In this document: positions 53,286 through 64,000 of the stretch, piece by piece
How positions within the stretch are numbered: the first letter of the stretch is position 1
Layout: every line of letters starts with the position of its first letter
NCBI GenBank assembly: GCA_963556255.1
Contig: OY744608.1
Coordinates: forward strand, 29,095,783 to 29,159,782
DNA: 64,000 nucleotides
DNA from: Allolobophora icterica
Taxonomy: Eukaryota > Annelida > Clitellata > Crassiclitellata > Lumbricidae
Reading direction: 5' to 3'
Position numbers and translations under genes: made by a program
The notes under the pieces: generated by a model
Told to the model about the DNA's origin: nothing
The model's database searches: none
The model's input: the letters and a program-made list of their open reading frames with translations, nothing else

Positions 53286-56159
53286 GAACGTCAGGCAAAC
53301 AGCATCAACGCAAATCATATAAACGACGGGGTGGGGGCTCGTCCGTCCCTACGTGTATGGTGGATACGTCGTTAAAGGGGCTCTTGTCTCGGATGCAGAA
53401 AGACTGACCTTTGGGGTCAATTGCCTCCTGTCTCCAGCTGTCTATGGCTCTATCCACGAGGCCTTCAGAACAACAGGAAAATACTTCGGGTAGACTTACA
53501 AGAATTTTCTGTCGGTGACGTTATGTCATTGTCTGGCGCCTATATAGTCTTCAATTACGAGTGCTTTCTACACGCAGTACCATATACAGTACAACAGGAG
53601 TTTAATAATGTCCCTTACAATGTATGTATGTTTGCATGTGGCTTTTCACATAGCACGTGTTACAGACCTCACAATGGCGATACTATAGCTAGGAGGTACA
53701 GTAGTCTTAAACTCTCCACTGGGAAAATGGCTAGAAATGTTGTCAGGTCACGAGTGTTTGCTGATAGTTCCTGTGTTCGTTAAGCGCCTCTGTCTAATAA
53801 CAAACCATCAGTTGAAATCCGTTCGCTATTTGCACACAGACCATCATCCCGACCTATACGCACGAGTGAGCTCGACCTCAGTTCTCTTAGCTCTGTGATG
53901 TTGTGATAGGCAAGTATATGGAGTCTGTATATCGACACTGTCGACTCGAATACGGATCGATGTGGGTTATGACGGTGGCCTTTGCGCTATCTCTTCGTCT
54001 GCTTGCCTTCGTCGCCTTTGGGTGTGAACTGCATGGGAACTCTTTTTGCCTTCAACTTAGAATATAAATCCATCTGAATTAAGATAAGCGTTTGTCGGGC
54101 ATCTCCTTTACCGAATTTCAAGTAACTTTCTTGCTGTCTATAGAATCAGTCTGTTTCGCGACCTCACAACAAGGAGACCCCAAACCTTGAAACTTTGACG
54201 GTAACCCTTGGTAACAGAACTCGGACCTCCTTTGAACTACTATCTGATAAAGAAATCGAACATTAAAAAATACTTATTGGGAAACTCTTTAGCTTTTTGC
54301 AGAAGATTTGTAGGTCTAGCAAAAATTAAGATTTAACAACACTTGCATGAAGTGCATGGCATTAATGAAGATACATTGAACCAATGAAAGCCGTGCTTGG
54401 AGGTTTAACTTAACCATCAAGGTAATTTTTGGGAATTAACTGGAGGGGTTGAAAAATGAATTGGGGGTTGAACAATTCAGTCCCTGTGATCTTCATATTG
54501 TGTTTTACAATAGGCTAATGAAAACAAACTGCGGATGAAGTCGGCTTCCTTTTATCGAGACAGAAACGAAATGGTTCAGAGACGCAACGCGCGGACAGTC
54601 AATACGAAGCTTTACGATATAGTCAGTCTGATTGGGCGGTATACGCCTACGGGTGGGCGGAGATCTATGCAAAAGTGTCGAGTCTGTCCACCTGCATAGG
54701 CGGGGTGTGTTCGACTTGACTGAACAAGAGTTCAAAACCTTGGACAATCGCGTGTTGAAAATGAACTCCACTGAGTATACACTGAAACATATATGTTCGT
54801 CGTTTCATGAATTGCGCTTGAACCGCTTTAGTCTTTCTTATAGAACCCTCACAGTTAAGTCTTCATTGCACAATCCCCTCAGTTTCCTAGTGTGATTTAG
54901 CATTATTTGACAGAGAGAAGAAATTTCCATGGTGTATCCTGTATGCATTTTTGAATATTCTCAACAAATGAATTGATTTTGATTCAAGTCAGACTTGCAA
55001 AACTGCATGCTAGCGTTGAAATCTGCTGCTTTCAAATTTCGTTGACATCAGTTTGAAAAATACGGATAAAATGTTCAACCCTCCCCCCCTGTCTTTTCTC
55101 TACAATCCCCACACTGCGCTTTAGTTGTATTGTTTTGCTGTAAAACTATTCAGCATATATGTCTACTGTAATCTGTCGTGTATAAGACTAGCTCCACAGA
55201 ATTAAGGTCGAATCCAAATGGGAGGGATCATGCTCACATTTGACTTACTTAGAATGGAACCATTGAGTTGCTCCAAATCTGTTTCAGCGAGGGTTTCCCA
55301 TATAGGCTAAGTTATTAAGTAACAAAGGAGAATATGAAAAAACCCTAGAAATAGGAATACCATCGTGAAGATGTCACAACAACTGTGACAAAAACTGAAC
55401 AAATGAAAGCACAAATCGTGAAATCAAGGTTAAAGTGGATTAAAACTTATCTATAAAGAAGAGGATGACTAAACAAAATAGATATAGTCTGACGACTTGA
55501 AAGTATACATCCGCAATGACTATAGTCTATTATTATAAGAAGTTCGTCAAACTTATTTTCGATATCCAGCCTCTTGCACACGTGGTAAAGCATTTCCCTC
55601 TCAACTCGTAGACTCGCAAGTGAACAGAAGTAAGATTTTATCGGATTTCGAATGTTTTGATTTGATTGAGCCTGTGCCCTAATATTAACGTTTACTGGAC
55701 TATAATATTAAACTTAGCATTTCTTCAGCGCCCATAATGCATTACAAACGAGCAAACTCTGTTCACGTGCATGCACGCGGCATCACTGCCCTATATATCA
55801 TTTTATTCTGATGAAGACATTACATGACCTATTCTGGCTATTCACTGCTTGCAGACGCCCTTGTTAAGTTGGATTACCTTGTTTCAAATAATAGATTTAA
55901 AACATAATTAGATAACTCTACAGCAAATCCTATTCATGATAGTACGAGTGAATAAAAGATAGTCTATAGTTTATTTATGATGCGCTATAGTCTATATGAA
56001 AACTGCGAGATCAAAGGCGATTCGTTATAGTTAGATGGGTGCAGACGTTTCCCTCCTTATAGAGGTAGGCGTTTCTTATTATATACATATGCACTCTCAG
56101 TTCAAATGCAAGTCTCCGTATATATGGCACATATATATATATAGAAACTGAACAAATTA

Positions 56160-56217
56160 GCTATCTTTCATTCATTCGTACTATCATTCATTCAATCATT
56201 TATTCATTCATTCGCTG
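56160..56217. repeat. (ATTC)n short repeat
   Basis: Imperfect TTCATTCATTC units with ATCATTCA variants. Confidence 0.7.
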
Positions 56218-56999
56218 CAGATGCCGGTCACCTTGGCAGTCGATATTCCCGGAAATTGCGCGCTTTTTGACACGTGTATACACACGTATATAGGACTTGT
56301 CTGGATGCGGGTCCGGTGCACATGGCATCGGAGCGCGGTACACCCGGACATTCATCGTTCCCGCGATTTAATCAAAAGCGCGTGTATATCGGTCTTAAAT
56401 CGGCCGACAACAGTGTTCGCCTAATGAGCTCTTTGTCGTCACAATGGTCTCTCCGAATGTCGACGACAGAATATTGTTGATCGCCGGCGGCTTCGTCAGA
56501 CATTAAGTGATTAAATAGTTGGCTGTATACGTCCGTTCCTAACGCAGGTCGACGTCTTTAGTTTCAGTCGACAATCGAAGTTTGTTGCGTGCTCTGCTGT
56601 CTATGGAGCGCCGCGCGACGCAACAACACGCGATTTGGCCAACAACGTGCTTCAACGGGTCGCGAATAAGAATGGCGCAAATGTCGATATGTAACAAGTT
56701 CATCTCCATTTCGACGCGATACAATAGAAGCGAAGACAATCGCTAAGCCAAAGAAGCCACCGTCAATGGCAGCTTTGGATTTTCGTCTAGGAAATCGACT
56801 AACTGTGTGTGGGTGTGTGCGTGTGCGCCTGTACGCGCACGTATATTCATAGGTCTTACATAGTCAAAACCCGTTGTTGAACGATTCGTCTATATATATG
56901 AGAAACACCTGTTGCACGGGGTATCACTGAACTTGACAATCGCTGAATTGAAAGATGATGTCAGAAGTAGCTTTGACAATGCTACGTGTTATGACGACA

Positions 57000-57215
57000 T
57001 GCAGTCGATAGGCATTATATATATATATAACGCAATTGTGTAAAGTACTCTATGTATATATATATATATATACATATATATAACACCGTAAACGCGTAAA
57101 CGTCAGTAGGAACTAAAAGATTGCGACTGTATAACAGAAGGCAGCAAAGGAATCAATTATATAAATATACACAGTATATAATGTATAATACATTATATAT
57201 ATATATATATATACA
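57000..57215. repeat. Cluster of short (AT)n tracts
   Basis: AT tracts at about 57016-57030, 57053-57081 and 57193-57215, separated by unique sequence. Confidence 0.7.
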
Positions 57216-58439
57216 TGAATGTTCGATAAGCTATAGGGCAGTTGATAGTCAATTATAGGCAGTTATAACAGTCGACGTCTGTCACGCAACGCATGCACGT
57301 GTCTCATGTCAAGCAGGTCTGTAATTTAAACAAGACGCCTTAAACGCTTGCTTATTGTCCCGAATTCACCCATGCGTATACGAGGACAAACGCTCTGAAG
57401 AACTATTTGCAGTTCTGTTCATGCATCATTTTCATAATTGAACTATGTATGAATGGTAATTAACTGCATATGCCAATACCAAAGTAACGATATAGGGCCT
57501 ATTATACATGCAGTGTATACCCTGGATATATGCCCCTACGATATTTTCCCACACGAAGGACATACAGCATGCAACTTCACAGTTGACGGGTATGCTATAT
57601 TCAGAAGCGCCGGCAGCGTGACGCACTGGACGCACGTGCGTCCACGGTCCACCTACCAAATCAAATCCACACAAGGATTATAGGCATCGCATCGATTTTT
57701 TTGACAATTTCACTGTGTAACTTTGGTTTACTATAGGCCTACAGTGTGCATAAATAATATATCATAATTATGATATCATATGCATGTGTTATACTGTACT
57801 TTTATGTCTCACTCTGAGTCATTTTCAGTGCATGACTACGAGTGGCAGACAGAGTACGGGTGTGAATGGGAGGAGACGGGATGTGTGTGCGTCCAATTTT
57901 TTAGCCTGCCGGCGTCCCTGAGTATATTTGATGTTCTGAACAATCCAGAGGAATGGTATTAATAAAAAAATTCAGTCATGTTACGTATGAAATCGCCAGT
58001 TCATTCCACAGCATTGTTCATCTGAGCAAAAATACATGGAATACAACAGTATACGCTCTGCTGCATTCATGCATGAAAGACGACAAGGCGGACTCTTTCA
58101 CGCATTCATGCGTGCACTGTTTTTGTAAAGGTAAAAGTTTTGCATGGAATTTACAGTTGATACACAGGATTAGAGCACATGCACATTCTGCACATGATTA
58201 CCAGAGTGCATATAGGCCTAAGCCTTTGGGTCCAGCTTAGGCTAAAATCAAACGGTGAAGACAATATTATCATGATAAAACATGCAATTGATTTTAGCGA
58301 TAAAACCCCGTCATATAGTTATTCAAACTATATCCATTTAATCACCAGTTCAAGTTCAGAATCTCAATATATAGCAGTGCTTGCTATAGAACCTCTGCAG
58401 CAATGCTTATCATGCAGCACGTATACTGGGGTCTCTCGC

Positions 58440-58522
58440 ACTGTGAGCGCTTCTGAATGGCCCTCCTGCTAGAAGCGCTTTATAAATATCTGAATGCAAT
58501 ACAATACAATACAATACAATAA
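58440..58522 (+). repeat. Retroposon 3' tail with (AATAC)n
   Basis: GAAGCGCTTTATAAATATCT, then GAATGCAATACAATACAATA. Same tail architecture as 22.1 kb. It lies 37 bp beyond the Nk2.1 stop codon, so it is inside the Nk2.1 3' UTR if the UTR is at least 120 bp. Confidence 0.5.
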
Positions 58523-58558
58523 AACCATGGTTACCAAAACTTGTATTTATAATTAGGG

Positions 58559-59385
58559 TTACCAGAACCTGTCGTTGAACATTAGTCCGTTTCTAAGCAT
58601 GTCAGTGGCAACACGAGAGTCAGACGCGTATGCAGGAGCGCCACTGGACCCAGGTGCTACCCTCATCAGTTGGTCATCGGTCTGAACCAAATCCTGGCGC
58701 CCCATGCCGATACACCCTCTGGCGCCGAACCCCGACCCACTGATCGGACTGTCTGACTGCATCGATGGCGATGAATTAGGAGTGCTGCTCCCATCATCCT
58801 GTACAACGATCGACGGATAGTTGGACCTCAGGAACTGGCTTCCATGCGACGACGACAAGGCCTGATGCATCCGCCCTCCTCCTCCTCCCCCACCGAGTCC
58901 ACTTCCGCTGCCGGTCAAGCACTGTGCGCCAACGCACGGCTTACCGTCCCTGACGAGCACAGACACGGCGACACACTTCGGCGACTGCGGTTGCTGCTGC
59001 GGTTGCTGTGGGCGACAGTGCATCTTGTCTCTGGACGCCTTCTTCGTCTTGTAGCGGTGGTTCTGGAACCAGATCTTGACCTGCGTCGGCGATAGTCCGA
59101 TGAGGTTCGACAGGTGCTCTCTTTCTGGCGCCGACAGGTACTTCTGCTGCTTGAAGCGCCGCTCCAGCTCAAAGATCTGCGTCTGCGAGAACAGGATGCG
59201 TCGCTTGCGTCGCTGGCTCTGCAAGGAGAACGGAACGCCGCCGTAGCGACACGCCTGGTACGGATCCGCTCCACTGAACATGCCGAACGTCATGGCGGCC
59301 GCGGCTGCTGCAGCCGTCACATCCATTGGAGTCATGTTTGGACCAAGGGTATGACCGGCCGCACCAGAGTTCATCAGCCTCGTTA
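58559..59385 (-). CDS. Nk2.1: Nk2.1 exon 2 (homeodomain exon)
   Basis: Acceptor AATTTTGTAG|TAACG; completes Ile, then [13 protein letters not shown]. The exon carries the whole homeodomain, the NK2-specific domain and the C-terminus ending at TAA (58561-58559). An undivided homeodomain with an intron in the upstream linker is, as I recall, also the vertebrate Nkx2-1 arrangement. The exon is clearly more GC-rich than its surroundings. Confidence 0.96.
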
Positions 59386-62059
59386 CTACAAAATTTAAAT
59401 TACAGACATAGTTTATTCATTATGCCTCACCATCTTCTTCAAGGAATGAAGCTCCACAAAATCTCAAAGCTAGCTTGAGAGGCGTACTTATGTATGTGTG
59501 TATGTGGTCCAGCAATGGCGCTATCTTGCGACTAATAAGACTGGTAATGTTAGTAATTGCTTTTACTGCCCTTAGCTAACGCGAGAGAAGCTGAAGGAAG
59601 GGGTGGGAGAAAAGAGAAAGGGCTGGTCAGGGAAAAGGTTACCCGGGAGAGTGGGAGGAAGATAAGGAGAGTACTAGGAAATCTCCAGTTTCAGAGGATA
59701 CCTTCAACGTCAGACACAATCTTAACTATGACAGCAGCGTAGTCGTATCGTCCAGTGCTTCCCAACCTGCAGGGTACCCGACACCAAAGAGTACCACAAA
59801 CCTGCTCTACGGGGTTCGCGACTGGATCGCAGAGTTGCAGCAGCATAACATTTGTGCAGCTTTTTCTGTCAAAATGTGTGAAAAACTATGATTGTCATTA
59901 CTAACAAAGCCTATATTTATTTTTTAAACTTGAAGTAGTGTAGAAATAGTTGGGACGTTGCTCGTTAGTAAAAATTTTAATAAGGAACTAACTTGAAGAA
60001 GAAAAATAGATGAAATTAAGACCAGAAGTGCCGTTGACTACCGCTGAGTTAGTAAGGGTGCCATGCTCTGATAAAGGTTGGTGTATACATTGTATACATT
60101 GTATAGTCAGTGTTCCTTGGTGTCCTTTGCAGCAGTTGTTTGCCTTCACTCATAAACGGTGAATGTGCAATTGTGCATCCATGCATGCGGTGAATTTTTA
60201 CAGGAAGATGACGCAAGAAGAGGCATCTATTGTCTATTATAGTATATTCAGCAAGTAGACTTAGAAGTAAACTCTAAAATATGGCATCGATACAGACGCT
60301 GCATGGAACCGCATTTCAATAGACATTCAATCTGCAGAATCAGCGTTGCCGTGTTAGATTATGCATGACTGACACCGTATCTCCAATTTAAACGCTTATA
60401 AGATGCATTCGTAATTGTGTATGCGTATTGCCTATATATTATACATGTAGCTTAATGTTCGAAACCCTTTGTGAGTTTTCGGCTTGGCTAAACCTGGATT
60501 TCAGCAAGCAAGTCAATTTTAATCGGCTGCTGCAGGGACCATTGACCAAGGCATGAGCTTTAATCGCTGGCGCTACAAGAATTCTTAGATCAGATGACAC
60601 TTTTTTATATAGTGGATCGGAATTTGTATCTTCCGTCATGAGCACACTGGTCTTCCCTCATGCGTATACAATGGCCCTCAGACTCCTCAGTCCTCACTCA
60701 TGCGTACAATGGTCCTCAGACTCCTCAGTCCTCACTCATGCGTACAATGGTCCTCAGACTCCTCAGTCCTCACTCATGCGTACAATGGTCCTAAGCCAGG
60801 GTACGAACGGCAAATTGTAATTGCGTTGCATTTGTGACATCTGATCTGTACGTAACTGCATACATGTAAACAATTGATTTGGCCATGTAGTTACAGGAAA
60901 CACATTCCGGCAAGTAAGTATGTAGCTCTGCTAACTAGTGCAGATTATTTAATTCACACATAAAAACTTCACAAACATTTCGATACAAATATATTCAAAC
61001 CAAAATATTTGTCAAGGCTACGAAAACGTGAACACAATTTTCCTGTATGCAAAACGCCTGGTAATGTTGCCCGCGCGTGCACCAGCGCCGAATTTAGACT
61101 TGGTGAGGCCCTACGCTTATGGGCGGCGATCCCGGGGATTCGAGGGGAACAAGACCCCACCTCTATAACAGTGGGGGGCCACGCTATGCAGTCGTCCTAC
61201 CAAATTTTGAAGAAACACCAAAAAAGGTCAACACATTTATTTCGTGAAGAAAAATTTCACCTCTTTTTGACCAGATCAGTTAAAAGTGTCCCGTGTCGCC
61301 AGTGCCAATAAGCTAAGTTATATAAAGCTTGGAAGGCACTTGTTAAAAAGAATTACACCATGCAGGAGGTCTCGCAAATCTTTAAAACATATCTGCCTTT
61401 TTATTATTTAATAGCATGCATGAACGGGTGCCGTATTTAATTTAACCTAACAGCTGAGTGATAGGACTATAAATGAGTTGTCATAAGTGCTGAGTATAAT
61501 TATATATTTACTATAACCATATCAGCCTCACTGCAGCACATCTATAACCTCACAGACATTTCAGTATATAACATTTCGCCTGTTAACCTTAAACAAAACT
61601 CTGGACGTTTTGCGTATACACTTGAACAGAAATGAGCATTTCTTTCAGGTAAGTAGTTTTAGCCGAGGTTTGCATTCGGTGTCTGATTGAACGGAACTCA
61701 CTTGCTATCCGTTGGTCTGTAGCATCCGATGAATACCAGGTGGAGCCACCAGTCGCTCGCAATCCCTGCAGACACGCATCGCCTGCGCCATATTGCGCCA
61801 TGTCGTACGATGTAGGCGACAGGTACGAGTGATAGGGATGGTTTGGCACCAGGGTGGAGTTACCGGGTCCAGCTGAGGGGTCGTGCATGATCGATCCTGC
61901 ACCAGGGTGATGCAAGTTGGCCCTGACTGCGGCCGATGATGGATCGTACAGACCGGAAACGGAACCTAGGACAGCCTGCCGGAAGCCACACTCGTCCGCC
62001 GGACTCAAGATGTCGCTGACAGAAAAGGATGTTGGCTGTTTGTAGGGCATGTAAGACAT
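58559..62059 (-). CDS. Nk2.1: Nk2.1 / Nkx2.1-class homeobox transcription factor, two exons
   Basis: Exons 61702-62059 and 58559-59385 join through a phase-1 intron (GCAA|GTGAGT to TTTTGTAG|TAACG) to 394 aa; human NKX2-1 is 371 aa. Domains: TN/Eh1-like repressor motif FSVSDILSP at 12-20; a Tyr-rich linker with a conserved [12 protein letters not shown] block before the intron; a run of seven Ala at 144-150; homeodomain 178-237 starting [10 protein letters not shown], with Gln50, Asn51 and the NK2 hallmark Tyr54 in [10 protein letters not shown]2-specific domain [15 protein letters not shown] at about 256-270; then a Gly-rich run, Ser-rich tail and final DRFW. The [13 protein letters not shown] block and the NSGAAG segment after the junction place it with Nkx2.1/2.4 and not Nkx2.2. 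It is a nuclear DNA-binding regulator; the family patterns ventral forebrain or apical organ and foregut endoderm. Confidence 0.96.
59386..61701 (-). other. Nk2.1 intron
   Basis: 2.3-kb phase-1 intron. It contains a 38-bp minisatellite (60657-60793) and, near 61086-61190, GC-rich sequence resembling a hAT-type terminal region (CAGCGCCGAATTTAG). No other coding sequence was seen. Confidence 0.85.
60657..60793. repeat. 38-bp minisatellite in the Nk2.1 intron
   Basis: About 3.6 units; each contains CTCATGCGTACAATGGTCCT and CAGACTCCTCAG. The first unit differs slightly (GCGTATACAATGGCC); the others are identical. Confidence 0.95.
61702..62059 (-). CDS. Nk2.1: Nk2.1 exon 1 (coding part)
   Basis: Starts [20 protein letters not shown] and ends ATDQRIA plus one base. 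The donor is GGATAGCAA|GTGAGT. The frame stays open about 110 bp past the donor, but that extension has no family similarity. The ATG at 62059 is the first in frame before the TN motif. Confidence 0.93.
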
Positions 62060-62499
62060 TGCGCCCAGTTTAAAGCACGCGAATTTAGTTCCTCAATTTC
62101 TATAGAGATGTCAGTCAGTTATATTTCATTCACTGCATTTTCGGCAAAGTCTTATGCTGTGTACTTTAAAAGCTGTTGCTTCGCCTAATGCATTCTTTGC
62201 CCTTCAGCAGGAGCGACAGAGTGACAGACTGTTCGTTTGTCTGTGTAAAAAACTTGTTACTTCTCGCCGTTAGACCCGTCGATTAATTAGTTTTAATTAG
62301 TAGTCGTATACGCAGAAGTTATAAGTCGCTGATTTCAAATAGAACGATTTTTAAACTCTATTTCTTGATTTCAGAGTAGGGCCTACGCCGATTTCTCTTT
62401 TAACATCTCAGTTCGTCTCGATTGGAATTTCTTGCGTTTGGGTAAAATAGATCTTTACTTGACGATTTCCTCAAATCGTTGTCATCGGTCTTTTCCTTG

Positions 62500-62525
62500 C
62501 ATCCGTTTATAAAGTGGATGTTGCT
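62500..62525 (-). promoter_or_regulatory. Possible TATA element upstream of Nk2.1
   Basis: On the minus strand the sequence reads CCACTTTATAAACGG, a TATA-like element about 450 bp before the ATG, next to GC-rich sequence (62520-62700). Weak evidence: a single motif with no initiator recognised. Confidence 0.2.
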
Positions 62526-62970
62526 GGTGCTGGTGCGTTCTTTCTCGTTCACGGACGCCCTGTGGGGCTGAGAAGGCGGAGGAGGACGCGTTCAAGGGGA
62601 GGTGTTTCTGTTGACGGGGTGGGAGGCCTTCTAGGCTGGCTGGTTGGCCGCCGGTCCTCGGTCAGATCGCGTTGAGTGGCTAGCGCTGGATACAGCGGCT
62701 GAGTGCTTTGCCTAACATCCACTCAAGCGCCTGAGATGTCGATGGGACTCGTCAGGAAGAAGAGGCGGAAGATGCCATTAGAAATCTCCCTCCGCTGCCC
62801 CTCCCTTGCCTCTGCCGCCGCAACCATTCGCTGTCGACGATCAATAGAAAGAGGTGAAGACTGTCCGCGAAGAGGCAAGACAGGCAGAGGCAAGGGGACG
62901 AACCTGTACAGGTTTTCTCCCTCTCTGGAAGGATGTATGGGCGGAGTCAATAAGACAGGAGATGTCTTAA

Positions 62971-63363
62971 GAAAAATTTATCACTGCACAAAATCGCGAG
63001 TCTATAGTGGGCGTCAATAAAAAAAATTCATAAATTATTACGAATTGCAATATATTTCCTGCACAAACAGCCATTCATCACTGCAATTTTCAATTTATCG
63101 CTGCACGTTTTGTGCATCATTGCACGTTAAAACAATCCCAGCAATAAGATCAGTAACCATCATCCGTGTAAACGTACCAAACCATCAGCATATGTAACAG
63201 ACCGCCTTCGAGAGCAGGGATTGTTTTAACGTGCAATGATACACAAAATGTGCAGTGATGAAAGGCTGTTAACCGCTGTTTGTGCACGAAAATAATTGTA
63301 ATTCATAATTATTTATGATTTTTATACGCTCCGGCGCTGGCCATGTGCAGTGATAAATTTTCC
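62971..63363. mobile_element. Foldback (long inverted repeat) element flanked by TTAA
   Basis: TTAA at 62967-62970 and 63364-63367. The arms, about 150-170 bp each, begin GAAAAATTTATCACTGCAC and, read inwards from the right, GGAAAATTTATCACTGCAC. They continue through matching TTTTTA-rich and ACAAACAG blocks to GTTAAAACAATCCC (left) and GGGATTGTTTTAAC (right) around a loop of about 70 bp. No coding sequence. The TTAA target suggests a piggyBac-mobilised MITE. Confidence 0.8.
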
Positions 63364-64000
63364 TTAAAACATACCCTGTTCGAGAGGTACGAAAAAGGCG
63401 CTACATCAATGTCCAGTTGAAATACATTATTTCATACATAACTTTTATGCAATCGTTTCTGTACGTTTACGAAACGATCGATCGCTATCGTATATTATGA
63501 GCGCAAATGTAATGTCATATAATTCAACACAGCATTTATGTGGTACCTATCAAACGGCTCCATAAAACGTTACTTACGCGTTTTACCTTTGAAATCTATC
63601 TCCTGACTGTCCCCAAATTTTTTAAACTGTTGGTACTCAAGAAGCGATTTCACTTAAATTCAATTCAAGGGTTCTACTATTTGTATTTAGTGCTATATTT
63701 TTTTACACAAATTTATTCATGGATGCTGCATTCTATACAGAGAATTTCTAGTAAAACTCGGAGATATGTTGAAGAAGACTATGGGGTATCTATATTTCTG
63801 GAGTATACTTATATTTTTTGGGTATTTATATTTCTGGGGTATTTATATATCTGGGGTATTTATACAAAGGCGTCGAATTGATGGAACTATTGTTCCACAT
63901 TTCAGTGACGTTGCAGTTGCTTAGGTTGGATGATATTGTTTCAGAAATTGCATGGTTCTGCTGGTATCTGCCCAAACGCCGTAGCCTCGCTGAACTTTCC

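Larger units (their letters stand above)
62060..64000. other. Region upstream of Nk2.1
   Basis: 5' flank and probable 5' UTR of Nk2.1. It holds a GC-rich block (62520-62930), a foldback element (62971-63363) and, at 63770-63860, short repeats of the type TATATTTCTGGGGTAT. No coding exon was recognised; open frames here are short and lack family features. Confidence 0.5.

Noticed and set aside
52986..53318. Cys/Leu/Ser/Val-rich frame of 110 codons
   Set aside because: Translation of the (CAGA)n tract in all three frames.
53421..53783. 120-codon plus-strand open frame
   Set aside because: No recognisable domain, no splice partners found, and composition like surrounding DNA.
54505..54895. Overlapping open frames of about 87 codons on both strands
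   Set aside because: Neither shows family features or exon signals; overlap in opposite strands suggests chance.
58844..59398. Open frames opposite to, or shifted from, the homeodomain exon
   Set aside because: Shadows of the GC-rich Nk2.1 exon; the homeodomain frame is unambiguous.
61086..61200. Possible hAT terminus CAGCGCCGAATTTAGAC in the Nk2.1 intron
   Set aside because: No matching opposite terminus or target duplication could be found.

Overview
This is a metazoan genomic window: spliced genes with GT-AG introns, long introns, dense microsatellites and many transposon relics. The two recognisable genes are an NDRG-family gene and an Nk2.1/Nkx2.1-type homeobox gene. The compact intron-exon style, the protein sequences and the frequent palindrome TAGGCCTA suggest an invertebrate deuterostome, perhaps an echinoderm or other ambulacrarian. 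That assignment is inference.

Left two thirds (1-42.96 kb): one large minus-strand gene of the NDRG (N-myc downstream-regulated) family. Thirteen coding exons were reconstructed by hand from protein similarity, splice sites and phase. They run from an ATG at 42,758 to a stop at 435 and add up exactly to 389 codons (388 aa plus stop). The window opens inside its 3' UTR. Intron 2 is about 22.7 kb. A possible 31-codon in-frame cassette exon lies at 41,544-41,636. The introns hold a candidate solo LTR (6.6-7.5 kb), LINE relics, SINEs, hAT-type MITEs, a 1.1-kb satellite with higher-order structure (19.86-20.99 kb), several minisatellites, and a three-level nested transposon (31.7-33.5 kb).

Middle (42.96-58.56 kb): no host coding exon was recognised. 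The stretch carries a long (GT)n tract, LINE ORF2 fragments (44.7 and 46.0-46.8 kb), SINEs, several hAT-type elements with 8-bp target duplications, and one unusual hAT-like element whose ends carry AAGACC minisatellite arrays (49.8-51.0 kb).

Right end (58.56-64.0 kb): a two-exon minus-strand Nk2.1 homeobox gene (394 aa) with TN domain, Tyr54 homeodomain and NK2-specific domain. About 0.9 kb upstream of its ATG is a 393-bp foldback element flanked by TTAA.

The two genes are both transcribed right to left, so Nk2.1 lies upstream of NDRG. They encode unrelated functions: a non-catalytic alpha/beta-hydrolase-fold protein and an endoderm/forebrain-type transcription factor. Nothing here shows that they act together. 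Their linkage matches the human arrangement in which NDRG2 and NKX2-1 share chromosome 14, and NDRG3 and NKX2-4 share chromosome 20.
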